Source of the DNA: JABFSM01 sp963762545
GTDB lineage: Bacteria; Gemmatimonadota; Gemmatimonadetes; Gemmatimonadales; GWC2-71-9
Reading direction: 5' to 3'
DNA: 64,000 nucleotides
NCBI GenBank assembly: GCA_963762545.1
Contig: CAVXLC010000008.1
Location: 360,655-424,654 of the forward strand
Of the stretch, positions 10,301 to 17,867 are shown piece after piece (position 1 is the stretch's first letter; the number at the start of each line of letters is the position of its first letter). Under the pieces are notes generated by a model, which was given only the letters and a program-made list of their open reading frames with translations, was not told where the DNA came from and searched no databases. The translations under genes and the position numbers were made by a program.

Positions 10301-10963
10301 GACGTGGGGATGGCCGCTCAAGACGACATGCGGGGCGGCCGCCTCGCCGAGCGGGGGCTGGAGAGCATTCCGGTTCGGGAGGGCTCCGAACTGCTCGACC
10401 TGCTTCTGAAGCAACGACCCGCCCAGATCGCGGTCATGCCCATTGCCTGGCCGGTATGGGCACAGCATTTCCCCGAAGCCCTGGGGATTCCCTTTCTCTC
10501 GGAGCTCGCATCCGAATGGACCGGCCACCTGCCGCAGACGCCCCGGATGGGATTGCGTCAGGCGGTCCTCGCGTGCGAATCGGAGGAAAGCGCCTTGGAG
10601 CTGCTGCACGAGGACCTTCGGAGCAACGTCGCACGGATCCTGCGCATTCCCGAGGAGCGGCTGAATTCGAAGCTGTCGCTCATCCGATTGGGCCTGGATT
10701 CGCTCATGGCGGTCGAAATGAAGAACCGGATCGACAGCGATTTCGACGTCAGGTTGCCCGCCACCAAACTGTTGCAGGGACCCAGTATCCTGGACCTCGC
10801 CGAGTGGCTTCGCGCCGAGATCCGGAAGCCCGGCTCGGTCGCCCCGGGCTCGATCCGGGAGAGCGCGCCGTTGCCTGATGCGGCGGTGAATGTCGACCAG
10901 CTGAGCGATGACGAAGTGACCGCGATGCTCGATCAGATCCTGGGCAAGGGCGGTCGCCCCTGA
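4382..10963 (+). CDS. Type I polyketide synthase, KS-AT-DH-ER-KR-ACP, fully reducing
   Basis: The 2193-residue enzyme contains one complete reducing module. KS (about 18-430) has DTACSSS (Cys about 188), EAHGTGT and NIGH. AT (about 545-850) has GHSMGE (about 638) and VACHSHQ at the specificity loop, which does not cleanly match the malonyl (HAFH) or methylmalonyl (YASH) signatures. DH (about 905-1170) has the HxxxGxxxxP motif (DHRVEGAPLLP) and a DxxxH second site. ER (about 1455-1775) has SAAGGVGLAAMEIA. KR (about 1795-1980) has TGGLGALG and a Ser-Tyr-Asn set. ACP (about 2070-2150) has LGLDSLMAVE. No methyltransferase is seen. It could act iteratively to make a saturated acyl chain. Its TGA overlaps the NRPS ATG by one base, so the chain is probably passed to that C domain. 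Confidence 0.95.
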   Translation: MAHGSGGTPPDGREKEGFAPVAIIGLGCRFPKAADVGAYWRMMLEGVDGIIEIPSSRWDVDMFYDPRPATPCKMVTRSGGFLDEIDRFDPYFFGISPREAIRVDPQQRLLLEVTWEAMERAGIPRERFTGTRTGVFVGVCSDDYITLERSDVRNIDIYLGTGGSRGSAAGRLAFVYGLNGPVAAVDTACSSSLVAVHQACNSLQQGDCDMALAGGVNVVLQPGTAIAFSQANMLSPDGRCKAFDARANGFVRSEGAGIVLLKPLARALEDGDPVYAVIRASASNNDGSSSPFMTPSRDGQAALLSHAYQRAGVRPDTVQYVEAHGTGTAVGDPVEVGALADVLGEGRAADQRCVLGSVKTNIGHTEAAAGVAGLIKAVLCLQHKTIPPNLHFLTPNPNISWEELPFRVPTAVTPWPEHAGPARAGVNSFGISGTNAHVVLEEAPPPCRVAPEREPAGTAEILVVSAHTPDALAATAASYRDLMGEGESSAGLRDLCYSAAMRRTQHEQRLGVVGRSREEMKQKLDAYLNGEMVPGVVRGAVSAEALQPPVFVFSGIGTQWPEMGRQLSGAEPVFRRAMEQCDSAVRAVVGWSVLEEIDRPAENSRLDRIDLMQPAIFSVQVGLAALWRSWGVEPCATMGHSMGEIAAAHVAGALSLEDAARIVCARSGLMHRVSGLGRMAAVGLTPEQTLARMGPWEGRISLAAVNGPSSCAVSGDAAAVEAMVRSLEGEGIFCRLLKVDVACHSHQMEPLRADLATALAGITPHAAALPLYSTVLGRSVSGAELDPEYWARNLRQPVQFAGTVDAALSDGRRVFLEVSPNPALVTPIRQMAQHRNKTVVAAASLRAGEDEREALLESAGLLFVNGLRLDWTHWYPAGTFVAPPPYAWQRERFWFAEGSGLSALLRTASDGLDLRRHPLLSRRWEPADDPGTHWFEAEIDMRSLSWLQDHRVEGAPLLPFTAYFEMALAASIELVGPGPRTIRDVRLTEALFLSSERPSRLQLRVRSGSKASNPGVSAPAAKPSGSMSFQFFAHIGGGGDHDAWTPLASGHIDMTPKEALPPAPPVPDLSPGHLDQAYPVHRTGEQFYDGIVTGMEFGPLFRGVQQAWGLENSMVTRVALPPAIRPEAKSYRIHPALLDTCFHSLYAAPNKRPKLSLPFAVDALEIRELPDPSEELWCQGHITQSDTGSIADLTVFNSRGTCVLRAQGLQGKLLQAEAGRPTRAESWLYETRWRQIAPGQEEKVGAGCWLIVGDCDEICAGLAGALDSVGHSSLRCPAGADPAELAAGLQRLMELGSCRGIIHLAGWEAAGDAPLTGELMAQVTRRTCETFLNLLHAAAPLQWQQVPRLFVVTRNAKDLGSAQNSLELAESPLTGLARVASVELREFRVTQVDIDPETPYGVLVQELLRADDESEVALRGSDRYGPRLTRLDPADRATIRSLRLTDGGRESYRLESSGTGVFDGLKLRTLSRQSPGAGEVEIRVAAVGLNFLDVLKGLNLAPGLPAGAEFFGMECSGRIVAVGEGVQGFRLGDEVITMDSTATGCLRGFLTTSASTVFPKPPHLSLEEAATLPVAYQTAYYALCELAHLGAGESVLIHSAAGGVGLAAMEIARQRGAVIFATAGTGEKRAYLKRLGAAYTMDSHTLDFAQEVMEYTGGRGVDVVLNSLAGEAIPRSLSVLATGGRFLEIGKRDIYADSQIGLLPFQRNLSFFAVDLLRLRMEKPEVVDRLTREIVQRIADGTFPPLPYTGFPVSRAADAFRHMAQGKHTGKIVITLPDEAVQVEDLPRPVTVRADATYLITGGLGALGLVFAGRMVEQGARHLVLMGRKGPTTAALEAIGSLRATGAQITVAAADVSDAGQLSRVLAEIRRSGPPLRGVLHAAGITDDKTLRQLRWEHFASVFAPKVLGGWNLHAQLQSDELDFFVLFSSAASVLGGAGQANYAAANAFLDGLAHYRRRAGLPALSVNWGPWADVGMAAQDDMRGGRLAERGLESIPVREGSELLDLLLKQRPAQIAVMPIAWPVWAQHFPEALGIPFLSELASEWTGHLPQTPRMGLRQAVLACESEESALELLHEDLRSNVARILRIPEERLNSKLSLIRLGLDSLMAVEMKNRIDSDFDVRLPATKLLQGPSILDLAEWLRAEIRKPGSVAPGSIRESAPLPDAAVNVDQLSDDEVTAMLDQILGKGGRP

Positions 10964-13900
10964 TGTCATCGGGGGAGGCTTCCGCCCGCGGGGCGGCCGA
11001 CCAGCGCGCCCTGCTGCGCCACTTGCTCCAGCGGCAGTCCGTATCCCCGCTTTCCGCCGGCCAGCAATGGCTCTGGCAGCTCCAGCGGCTCGCGCCGGAA
11101 CGCGCCGCCTACAACTTCCCCATCGCGTTCCGGATCTGCTCGGCCTTCGATGTCGACGCGCTGCGGCGCGCGCTCCAGGAGCTGGTGAACCGCCACCCCG
11201 CCTTCCGCACGCTGTTCCGGTCCGAGGCCGGACAGCCCGTGCAGATCGTGCCGGAGGCAGCGGTGGTCTCCTTCGCCGTCGTCCCGGCCTCCGGCTGGAG
11301 TGACCAGGACCTCCGCGACCGGGTGACCGAAGAATCCGAGCGTCCGCTGGACCTGGCGGCCGGTCCGGTCTTTCGCTGCACCTTGTTCCGGCAGAGTCCC
11401 GCCGCGGCCGTGCTGCTGCTCGTGTGGCACCACCTTGTCTTGGACGGGTGGACGCTGGCGTTCGTCCTGGAAGAGCTCGCGGCATGCTATGCGGCCTGCG
11501 CCACCGGGCACGAGCCACGGCTGCCGCCGGCGGCTCCCTACACCGACTTCGTCCGGTGGCAGCAGGACCTGCTCGCGAGTCCGGAGGGGGCGCGCCAAGC
11601 CGCCTTCTGGCGCCAGGAGCTGGACCGCGCGGAGCCTCTGGACCTCGTCACCGATACGTCCCGGCCGGCCCAGCGACGCCATCGGGGCGGGTCGTTGTTT
11701 TTCACGGTCGGTGAATCACTCACCGGCGCCATTCGGCGACTGGCACGGTCCGAAGGGACCACGCCGTTCGTGGTGCTGCTGACGGCGTTCGAAGCCCTGC
11801 TCCATCGCGTCACCGGGCAGGAAAGCATTCTGGTGTCGTTTCCGGTCGCCGGCCGAACCAACAGCGCCTTCGCGCGGACCGCGGGCTACTTGGTGAACCA
11901 GGTCTCGGTCGCCGGAGAGATCGCTCCCGAAACCACGTTCCGCGAGCTGGTGGCGCAGATCCACGCCAAAGTGCTGGGTGCCCGGGAACACCAGGACTAC
12001 CATCTGTCTCTGCTCCCGGGCGCCGAAGGACCCGGCGGCCGGCAGCGCCCCCGCTTCAGCGATGCGATGTTCGTGTTGCAGACGTCGCAGGGCTACCGGC
12101 TCGACCTGCCGCGCGGACACTATCCCGAGAGTACGATGCTGCCGGAAGGTGGGGTCATGCCGCGCGGAGACCTCGGCGGGCTGCAGGTGGAGGCGTTTCC
12201 GCTCGACTGCCGCACGGCGAGGTTCGACATCGAGCTGCAAATGATGGAGCACGGTGGCGCGTTGAACGGGTGGCTGCAATACGACCTCGATTTGTTCGAG
12301 GAAGCCACCGCGCGCGGCCTGGCCGAGCGGTTCCAGCGGCTGCTCGCGGTCATGACCAACGACATCACGCAGCGCGTGTCCGAAGCGGACATCCTCGGCC
12401 CCGAGGAGCGGCAGCGGGTGCTGCTCGATTGGAATCGAACCCAGCGCGACTGGCCGCCCGGCAGCATCACCGAGCTCTTCGAGCGTCAGGTGCGCTCCAC
12501 GCCCGAGGTCGTAGCCGCCTTGTGCGGCTACCGGCATCTGACGTTCGGAGAGCTGAACAGCAGGGCCAACCGGGTAGCCCATTGGCTGCGCCGCAGCGGA
12601 GCCCGGCCCCAGGATATCGTGGGACTCTGCGTGCCGCGGTCGCTGGAGATGCTGGTCGCGCTCCTGGGAATCGTCAAGGCCGGTTGCATCTACCTGCCGC
12701 TCGACCCAGCCAACCCGTTCGAGCGCCTGAACTACCTGGTGAAGGACTCGGGCACGGAATTCGTCATCACCTCCAGTGAGACGTGCGGCCGGTTTCGGCG
12801 CTCGCCGGTGCAGCAGTTGTGCCTCCACTGTGACGCCGGTGCGATCAGCGAGGCTCCGGACACCGCACCGAGTCCGTCCGACGCACCCCTGTTGTACCTG
12901 GTCTATACCTCCGGGTCCACCGGCGAACCCAAGGGAGTCCTCGGAACCCAACGAGGGGCCCTGAATCGGTTCCACTGGATGTGGGATCGGTACCCGTTTG
13001 CCGCGGGGGAGGTGTGCGCCCAGGTCACGACCCTGGGCTTCGTGGACGCCGTGTGGGAAATCCTGGGTCCCCTGCTCCGCGGGACCCCGATTGCGCTCAT
13101 CCCGGATGATGACGTCCGGGACGCGGAGCGCCTGGTCGGCGCGCTTGGCAGCCACAGCGCCACTCGGATCACCCTGGTGCCGTCGCTCCTGCGGGTTTTG
13201 CTCGAATCGGCGGAGGTCGGGCCGCGGCTCCCGTTCCTGCGATACTGGTCCTGCTCCGGCGAAGCGCTCGAGCCGGACGTGGCGCGGCTGTTCCATGAAC
13301 GCGTGCCGCAGGGGCGCCTGCTGAACCTCTATGGCTGCTCGGAGGCCGCGGCCGACACCTGTTACTTCGAGGTCCGACCCGAATGGAACGGCCACCGCCT
13401 GCCCATCGGACGGCCGATCGCGAATACCCAGGTGTTCCTCCTGGACCGCGGCGGCAGGCTCGTCCCTCCCGGAAGCGTTGGCGAGATCCACGTCGGAGGA
13501 GCGGGGCTCGCCCAGGGGTACCTGGCTCGACCGGAGCTGACGGCGGAACGTTTCGTCGCGAGTCCATTTGCGGCCGGTGAGCGGCTCTACCGGACCGGTG
13601 ACCTCGGGAGACACCTGCCGGACGGCACCATCGAATACTTCGGTCGGGCGGATCTGCAGGTCAAGATCCGCGGACACCGCGTCGAGCTGGTCGAGGTCGA
13701 GGCGGCCTTGCGGAGCCATCCGGAGGTCGAGAGCGCCGCGGTGCAAGGAGTGCGGCAACCGTCGGGCGATCGGACGCTGGTCGCGTATGTGGTGACGAGA
13801 TCGGAGTCATTGTCGGATGGAGGACTGCGCGCGCACCTGGCCAGCCGGCTACCCAGCTACATGTTCCCCTCGCAGTTCGTCCGGATTGATACGATGCCGC

Positions 13901-15042
13901 TCACGTCCACCGGAAAGATCAATCGGAAGGCACTGCCGCTGCCCAGTGTGCAGTCCCGCGCTCGCGGGCACGTGGCCCCCCGTACCGAAACCGAACGCGT
14001 GCTGGTCGAGCTCTGGGCCCAGGTACTGAACGCCCAGCAACTGGGCGTCGAAGACGACTTCTTCGAGTGGGGCGGACATTCCATTCTCGCACTGCAGGCC
14101 ATGTCCGCGGCATCTCGGGCCTTCAAGCGACAGCTTCCGGTGGCCCTGTTGGTCACGCTGCCGACGGTTGCGAGTCTCGCCGCGTACCTGGACGGTAACA
14201 CGGGCCCCGAGCGTCGTCACCAACTGGTTGCGATCGAACCCAGAGGAACCAAGCCGCCGCTGTTCTGGATACCGGGCGGCGCGGGCACCCCTGTCCGGGT
14301 CGAGCTGAAAGCACTCGCGGCGCTCCTCGGGCCGTCGCAGCCGCTCTATGGCCTGGGGTCGCAGCGGGCCCAGACCTGGGCGGAAATCGAATCGGTGCCG
14401 GAGCGCGCCCGTGAATATGTCAAGGCCATCCGGGAGCTGCAGCCCGAGGGTCCCTACTACCTCACCGGTTTCTGTCTCGGCGGGGTGATCGCGTTCGAGG
14501 CCGCCCGACAGCTCAAGGAGCAGGGGCAGCAGGTGGCCTTCCTGGCGCTGCTGAACACCTGGATGCCGGCGACGTCCATCCCGGGACCCCAGTGGCTCCT
14601 GCTCTATCTGCAGCGCGCGGTACACCATGCGCGGGCGGCCGCCAAACTCGACGGATTTCGCCCGTTCCGCTACATCCTGAGCCGGCTGCGGGCGGCACGA
14701 CGGGCGATTCGCAGACACCGGCTCACCGAGAGCGCGGCGGCCCAGGGCGAACCCGTAGCCGGGGATCCGATGGGCGAAGACGCGGTGCTTCGCGCGACGA
14801 TCCGCCTGGCCAGCCAGTACGTGCCGCAACGTTTCGATGGAAAGATGCATGTGTTCTTCAGCGAAGAGCCCGACCTGGAAGGCGTGAGCGCCAGGCTGGA
14901 TCCGCGGCGGGCCTGGCAACGAGTCTGCCCGGATTGTCGGATAATTCAGGTGCAAGGAGGACATCTGGAGATGCTCGACCCTCCCCTGGTGGAACCCTTC
15001 GCGAAACAGTTCCTGTACTGCCTGCGCGAGGCGCAACCGTAG
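10963..15042 (+). CDS. NRPS module C-A-T-TE, predicted beta-alanine-type A domain
   Basis: The 1359-residue protein begins with a condensation domain (HHLVLDGW, about 156), then an adenylation domain (YTSGSTGEPKG, about 647; YRTGDLG), a carrier (GGHSILALQ, Ser about 1034) and a C-terminal alpha/beta-hydrolase thioesterase (about 1080-1350). My alignment to the GrsA pocket gives V-D-W-T-S-S-L-A-D-K. The usual Asp235 that holds an alpha-amino group is Val with Asp next to it, a pattern known for beta-alanine domains. The TE nucleophile elbow reads GFCLGG, so cysteine replaces serine, and the histidine is in QGGHLEML. The likely product is an acylated beta-amino acid (PKS acyl chain plus beta-Ala) released by the TE. 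The substrate call is inference. Confidence 0.93.
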   Translation: MSSGEASARGAADQRALLRHLLQRQSVSPLSAGQQWLWQLQRLAPERAAYNFPIAFRICSAFDVDALRRALQELVNRHPAFRTLFRSEAGQPVQIVPEAAVVSFAVVPASGWSDQDLRDRVTEESERPLDLAAGPVFRCTLFRQSPAAAVLLLVWHHLVLDGWTLAFVLEELAACYAACATGHEPRLPPAAPYTDFVRWQQDLLASPEGARQAAFWRQELDRAEPLDLVTDTSRPAQRRHRGGSLFFTVGESLTGAIRRLARSEGTTPFVVLLTAFEALLHRVTGQESILVSFPVAGRTNSAFARTAGYLVNQVSVAGEIAPETTFRELVAQIHAKVLGAREHQDYHLSLLPGAEGPGGRQRPRFSDAMFVLQTSQGYRLDLPRGHYPESTMLPEGGVMPRGDLGGLQVEAFPLDCRTARFDIELQMMEHGGALNGWLQYDLDLFEEATARGLAERFQRLLAVMTNDITQRVSEADILGPEERQRVLLDWNRTQRDWPPGSITELFERQVRSTPEVVAALCGYRHLTFGELNSRANRVAHWLRRSGARPQDIVGLCVPRSLEMLVALLGIVKAGCIYLPLDPANPFERLNYLVKDSGTEFVITSSETCGRFRRSPVQQLCLHCDAGAISEAPDTAPSPSDAPLLYLVYTSGSTGEPKGVLGTQRGALNRFHWMWDRYPFAAGEVCAQVTTLGFVDAVWEILGPLLRGTPIALIPDDDVRDAERLVGALGSHSATRITLVPSLLRVLLESAEVGPRLPFLRYWSCSGEALEPDVARLFHERVPQGRLLNLYGCSEAAADTCYFEVRPEWNGHRLPIGRPIANTQVFLLDRGGRLVPPGSVGEIHVGGAGLAQGYLARPELTAERFVASPFAAGERLYRTGDLGRHLPDGTIEYFGRADLQVKIRGHRVELVEVEAALRSHPEVESAAVQGVRQPSGDRTLVAYVVTRSESLSDGGLRAHLASRLPSYMFPSQFVRIDTMPLTSTGKINRKALPLPSVQSRARGHVAPRTETERVLVELWAQVLNAQQLGVEDDFFEWGGHSILALQAMSAASRAFKRQLPVALLVTLPTVASLAAYLDGNTGPERRHQLVAIEPRGTKPPLFWIPGGAGTPVRVELKALAALLGPSQPLYGLGSQRAQTWAEIESVPERAREYVKAIRELQPEGPYYLTGFCLGGVIAFEAARQLKEQGQQVAFLALLNTWMPATSIPGPQWLLLYLQRAVHHARAAAKLDGFRPFRYILSRLRAARRAIRRHRLTESAAAQGEPVAGDPMGEDAVLRATIRLASQYVPQRFDGKMHVFFSEEPDLEGVSARLDPRRAWQRVCPDCRIIQVQGGHLEMLDPPLVEPFAKQFLYCLREAQP

Positions 15043-15167
15043 GCGCCGTCCTCGACCCCCGCTCCTTCACGCCGCGCCATGGGGTGGGCGCCGAACCGGC
15101 TGGCCGGTGGTCAGCGCCAGCTCCGCCAGCCGTGCCGCTCGTTTGACTCCGCCCGCCCTCCGCAGTT

Positions 15168-15452
15168 GTGTCCCCAGCTCCAGCGCCCGACGCCGGAAGC
15201 CGTCCCATCCTGGGCTATTTCCTCACCTGGGTCGATGACACCCTTGGCACGCGGCTGCCCTGGTGGCCCCGCACTCTGCTGGGCGTCACCGCCTGCGTCG
15301 TGTTCGGCATGGGCATCTCCCAGCTCATCGAATACCGGGTGCTCAGATTCCGCGACCGGATGTTCCCGTCCCGGAGTCGTCCGCTCGAGCCTCCCCCGCT
15401 TCGCCAACACCCCCGCCTGCGGCTTGCCAACCTCCCCGCCTTGACGGAGTAG
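15168..15452 (+). pseudogene. C-terminal remnant of an acyltransferase-3-like membrane protein
   Basis: A short open frame encodes one hydrophobic helix (LLGVTACVVFGMGISQLIEY) followed by RVLRFRDRMFPSRSRP. This resembles the last helix and cytoplasmic tail of OafA-type acyltransferases, where a Glu in the last helix is followed by a basic VLRLRDR-like tail. Only about 75 residues are recognisable, there is no ribosome-binding site, and the first dozen residues look spurious. It probably marks an old deletion or rearrangement just downstream of the PKS/NRPS pair. The family call rests on a short match from memory. Confidence 0.4.
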
Positions 15453-15531
15453 AGAGCGCCGGTACGTTGAGTGACGGTTTCCTCGCCCCGTCTACGCAAA
15501 GAAGAACGGTGTTCCATCTGCCGAGGCCAGC

Positions 15532-17337
15532 ATGCGTCGCGTCCCGCTCACTGTCTCCCTGGTGCTCCTACCCTGCGCCGCTCTGGCCCAGGCCACGAAG
15601 ATCGAGTCCCAGCTGCTGGTCACCGGCGAGACCGGGATGCAGTTCTCGGTCAGCCCCCACGGCGGGCACCTGGCGGCGGTCACCCAGAAGGGGAGCCGCT
15701 GGGTGGTCATCTACGACGGCACGCCCGGACCGCTGTTCGATGAGATCGGGTCCACCGGGGGCCGGGGCGCGGAGATTACCTGGAGTCCCGATGGGAGCCG
15801 CTACGCCTACGTGGGGCGGGTGGGTGACCAGTACACGGTCATGGTCGACGGCAAGGAGCAGCTCAAGGTGCCCGCGACGAGCGAGACCGGCGTGGCGGGA
15901 ATCCAGGGGAAGAGCACCATCCTCATGAGTTTCACCCCCGACAGCAAACACATCTTCTACGGCATCCAGACGGTCGGGCCGGGGCCGGGCGGCGCCCGGT
16001 TCCGGGAGTACCACGTCGTGTACGACGGCGTAGTGGGCCCGCCCGACCAGGGCGACGGTCCCCACCCGGCGTACCCGAACGAGGGGCCCCACATGGCCTA
16101 CCTGATCACCGCCCGGGCCAGCACCGCGCTCAATCCCACCGGAGACAACAAGCAGCTCCTGGTGGTGGACGGAAAGCTGGCGCCCTACGGGGCCGGCGCC
16201 CTCCAGTACACCGCGGACGGGACCCATCTCTTCTCGCAGCGCACCGTCGTCATCCCCGGCAAGGGCGGCGCCACCGAGCTCCTGGTGGACGGCCACCCGG
16301 TCATGCGCGCCCAGGCCATCCGGGTCTTCACGGCGCCGGTCGGTAACGGCTTCGTGGCGGTGGTATCGCAGCAGTCCCGGCCCGGGGTCAACAATTCGTT
16401 CCTGGTGATTGGCACCACCCGGGTCCCCGGCACCGATTGCGGTGGCTCCGGTTACACCAGCGTCGACTTCAGCGCGGACGGGAAGCACTACGCCGCGCTG
16501 TGCACGGAGGACGCGGGCCGGGTCGCCATGGTGATCGACGGCAAGAAGGGCCGCGAATACCCCATGATCACCGAGTTCGCCTTCTCACCCGACGGCGCCC
16601 ATTCGATGTACAAGGCCCGGGCCGGGCAAAAAACCTTCGTGGTGACGGGCGACGCGGAATCCGACGGGTATCAGCTCATCGACTCGCTTCGCTTCGGCGG
16701 CGCCCACACCGGGTTCATCGCCACCAAGGCCAGCGGCAGCGCGCCCTGGGAGGTGGTGATCGACGGGAAGCCGATGCCGCGGAGCGACACCCAGGCGGCC
16801 AGCTCCTTCCGGATGAGCGCCGACGGGGCCCACTGGGCCTACCTCACCGGATTCGGCAACGCGGTGGGCGTGGTGCTGGACGGCGCTGACCAGCCCATGG
16901 CGACGGTCCGGGGCTTCGAGCGAACCTTCCGCGGGGCCCGCTTCGTCTGGAGCCCCGACGGCAAGCACTTCTCGACCTTCGGCACCTCCAAGTCGATGCC
17001 CAACTACGATGACAGCGGCATCCTGTTCGACGGCAAGTTTCTCAAGCTGGGGGTCAACTACGTCTTCGATCCCAGCTTCACCCCCGACGGGCGCCACTTC
17101 CTCTTCCTGACCCAGGATCCCGGCAACACCAAGGAGTCGATCTACGTCGACGGGAAAGTCGTGGGCCAGGTGGACCTGAACACGTCGCTGGCCGACAACC
17201 CGGCCGCCTGGGAGGTGGGCCCCGACGGCGTGCTCACTCTCGTCGCGCAGGACGCCGGTGCCATCAAGCGATTCCGGGTGACCCCGGGCAGCGACACCAG
17301 CATCGAGACCCTCCTGGCGTTAGCCAAGAAACCCTAG
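15532..17337 (+). CDS. Secreted WD40/PD40-like beta-propeller protein
   Basis: A classic signal peptide (MRRVPLTVSLVLLPCAALAQA) is followed by about 580 residues with repeated S-P/A-D-G-x-H/R-x-A/F-Y strands (for example WSPDGSRYAYVG, FSADGKHYAALC, WSPDGKHFSTFG) spaced 40 to 60 residues apart, the pattern of TolB/PD40 propeller blades. Repeated VVDGK/VIDGK turns also recur. Such proteins are periplasmic or extracellular binding scaffolds. No catalytic motif is visible and the ligand is unknown. It stands alone between the acyltransferase remnant and the BlaI group. Confidence 0.75.
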   Translation: MRRVPLTVSLVLLPCAALAQATKIESQLLVTGETGMQFSVSPHGGHLAAVTQKGSRWVVIYDGTPGPLFDEIGSTGGRGAEITWSPDGSRYAYVGRVGDQYTVMVDGKEQLKVPATSETGVAGIQGKSTILMSFTPDSKHIFYGIQTVGPGPGGARFREYHVVYDGVVGPPDQGDGPHPAYPNEGPHMAYLITARASTALNPTGDNKQLLVVDGKLAPYGAGALQYTADGTHLFSQRTVVIPGKGGATELLVDGHPVMRAQAIRVFTAPVGNGFVAVVSQQSRPGVNNSFLVIGTTRVPGTDCGGSGYTSVDFSADGKHYAALCTEDAGRVAMVIDGKKGREYPMITEFAFSPDGAHSMYKARAGQKTFVVTGDAESDGYQLIDSLRFGGAHTGFIATKASGSAPWEVVIDGKPMPRSDTQAASSFRMSADGAHWAYLTGFGNAVGVVLDGADQPMATVRGFERTFRGARFVWSPDGKHFSTFGTSKSMPNYDDSGILFDGKFLKLGVNYVFDPSFTPDGRHFLFLTQDPGNTKESIYVDGKVVGQVDLNTSLADNPAAWEVGPDGVLTLVAQDAGAIKRFRVTPGSDTSIETLLALAKKP

Positions 17338-17375
17338 CCTCCTCCTCCCTCCTCCCTCCTCCCTCCTCCCTCCTC
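17338..17375. repeat. CTCCCTC tandem tract with G-quadruplex potential
   Basis: Directly after the propeller stop codon lies a pure C/T tract. Four CCC runs occur exactly 7 bp apart at 17347, 17354, 17361 and 17368, separated by TCCT. On the minus strand this reads as four GGG runs with AGGA loops, which satisfies the canonical G-quadruplex pattern. It ends 18 bp before the -35 box of the BlaI promoter. A function is not shown by the sequence. Confidence 0.7.
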
Positions 17376-17392
17376 GCTGTCAACGTCGTCTC

Positions 17393-17420
17393 TTGACATC
17401 ATAAACTACATGTGTAGTAT
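17393..17420 (+). promoter_or_regulatory. Promoter and BlaI/MecI-type operator for blaI
   Basis: TTGACA at 17393-17398 and TAGTAT at 17415-17420 form a sigma70-like pair with a 16-bp spacer. Over the -10 lies a perfect inverted repeat, ACTACA-TG-TGTAGT (17405-17418), which matches the TACA/TGTA core of BlaI/MecI operators. It is 50 bp before the blaI ATG, so autorepression is likely. Confidence 0.75.
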
Positions 17421-17468
17421 TACGGCTGTAATCAGCGTTGCAACCCTTTCCCTCGGGGGCCCATCCAA

Positions 17469-17867
17469 ATGGGTGAACCACAGCCGCTCACCGATCTCCA
17501 GCTTTCCATCCTCCGGGTCCTCTGGGACCGGGGCTCGGCCACAGCCGCGGAGATCACCGATGCGCTTCGGTCGAGCCGCGGCCTGGCCCAGCAGACCATC
17601 GCGACGATTCTCTCCCGGCTGGAGAAACGCGGGATCGTTCGCCACGCCACCCAGCAGCGGCAGTACGTCTACTCGGCGGTGGTGAACGAGCCCGATGTGC
17701 GGCGGACCATGCTGGCCGAGCTGACCGACCGGGTCTTCGAAGGCGACGTGGCCGCCCTGGTGAGCCAGCTCCTGTCCACCGGCGAAATGAGCCCCGGCGA
17801 CCTCGCCCGGGTCAAAGCGCTGATCGCCGACCACGAAGGGACTGGAGGCGCCCCCCATGAAGACTGA
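17469..17867 (+). CDS. blaI: BlaI/MecI/CopY-family transcriptional repressor
   Basis: The 132-residue protein has the family's winged-helix domain (LTDLQLSILRVLWDRGSATA, then QQTIATILSRLEKRGIV as recognition helix, about residues 7-60) and a C-terminal dimerisation helix region. BlaI-type repressors are cleaved or released when a neighbouring M56 sensor protease is activated. The gene overlaps that protease by 11 bp, giving translational coupling, and a matching dyad operator lies in its own promoter. In bacteria like this one the pair often controls genes other than beta-lactamases; no lactamase is present here. Confidence 0.92.
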   Translation: MGEPQPLTDLQLSILRVLWDRGSATAAEITDALRSSRGLAQQTIATILSRLEKRGIVRHATQQRQYVYSAVVNEPDVRRTMLAELTDRVFEGDVAALVSQLLSTGEMSPGDLARVKALIADHEGTGGAPHED

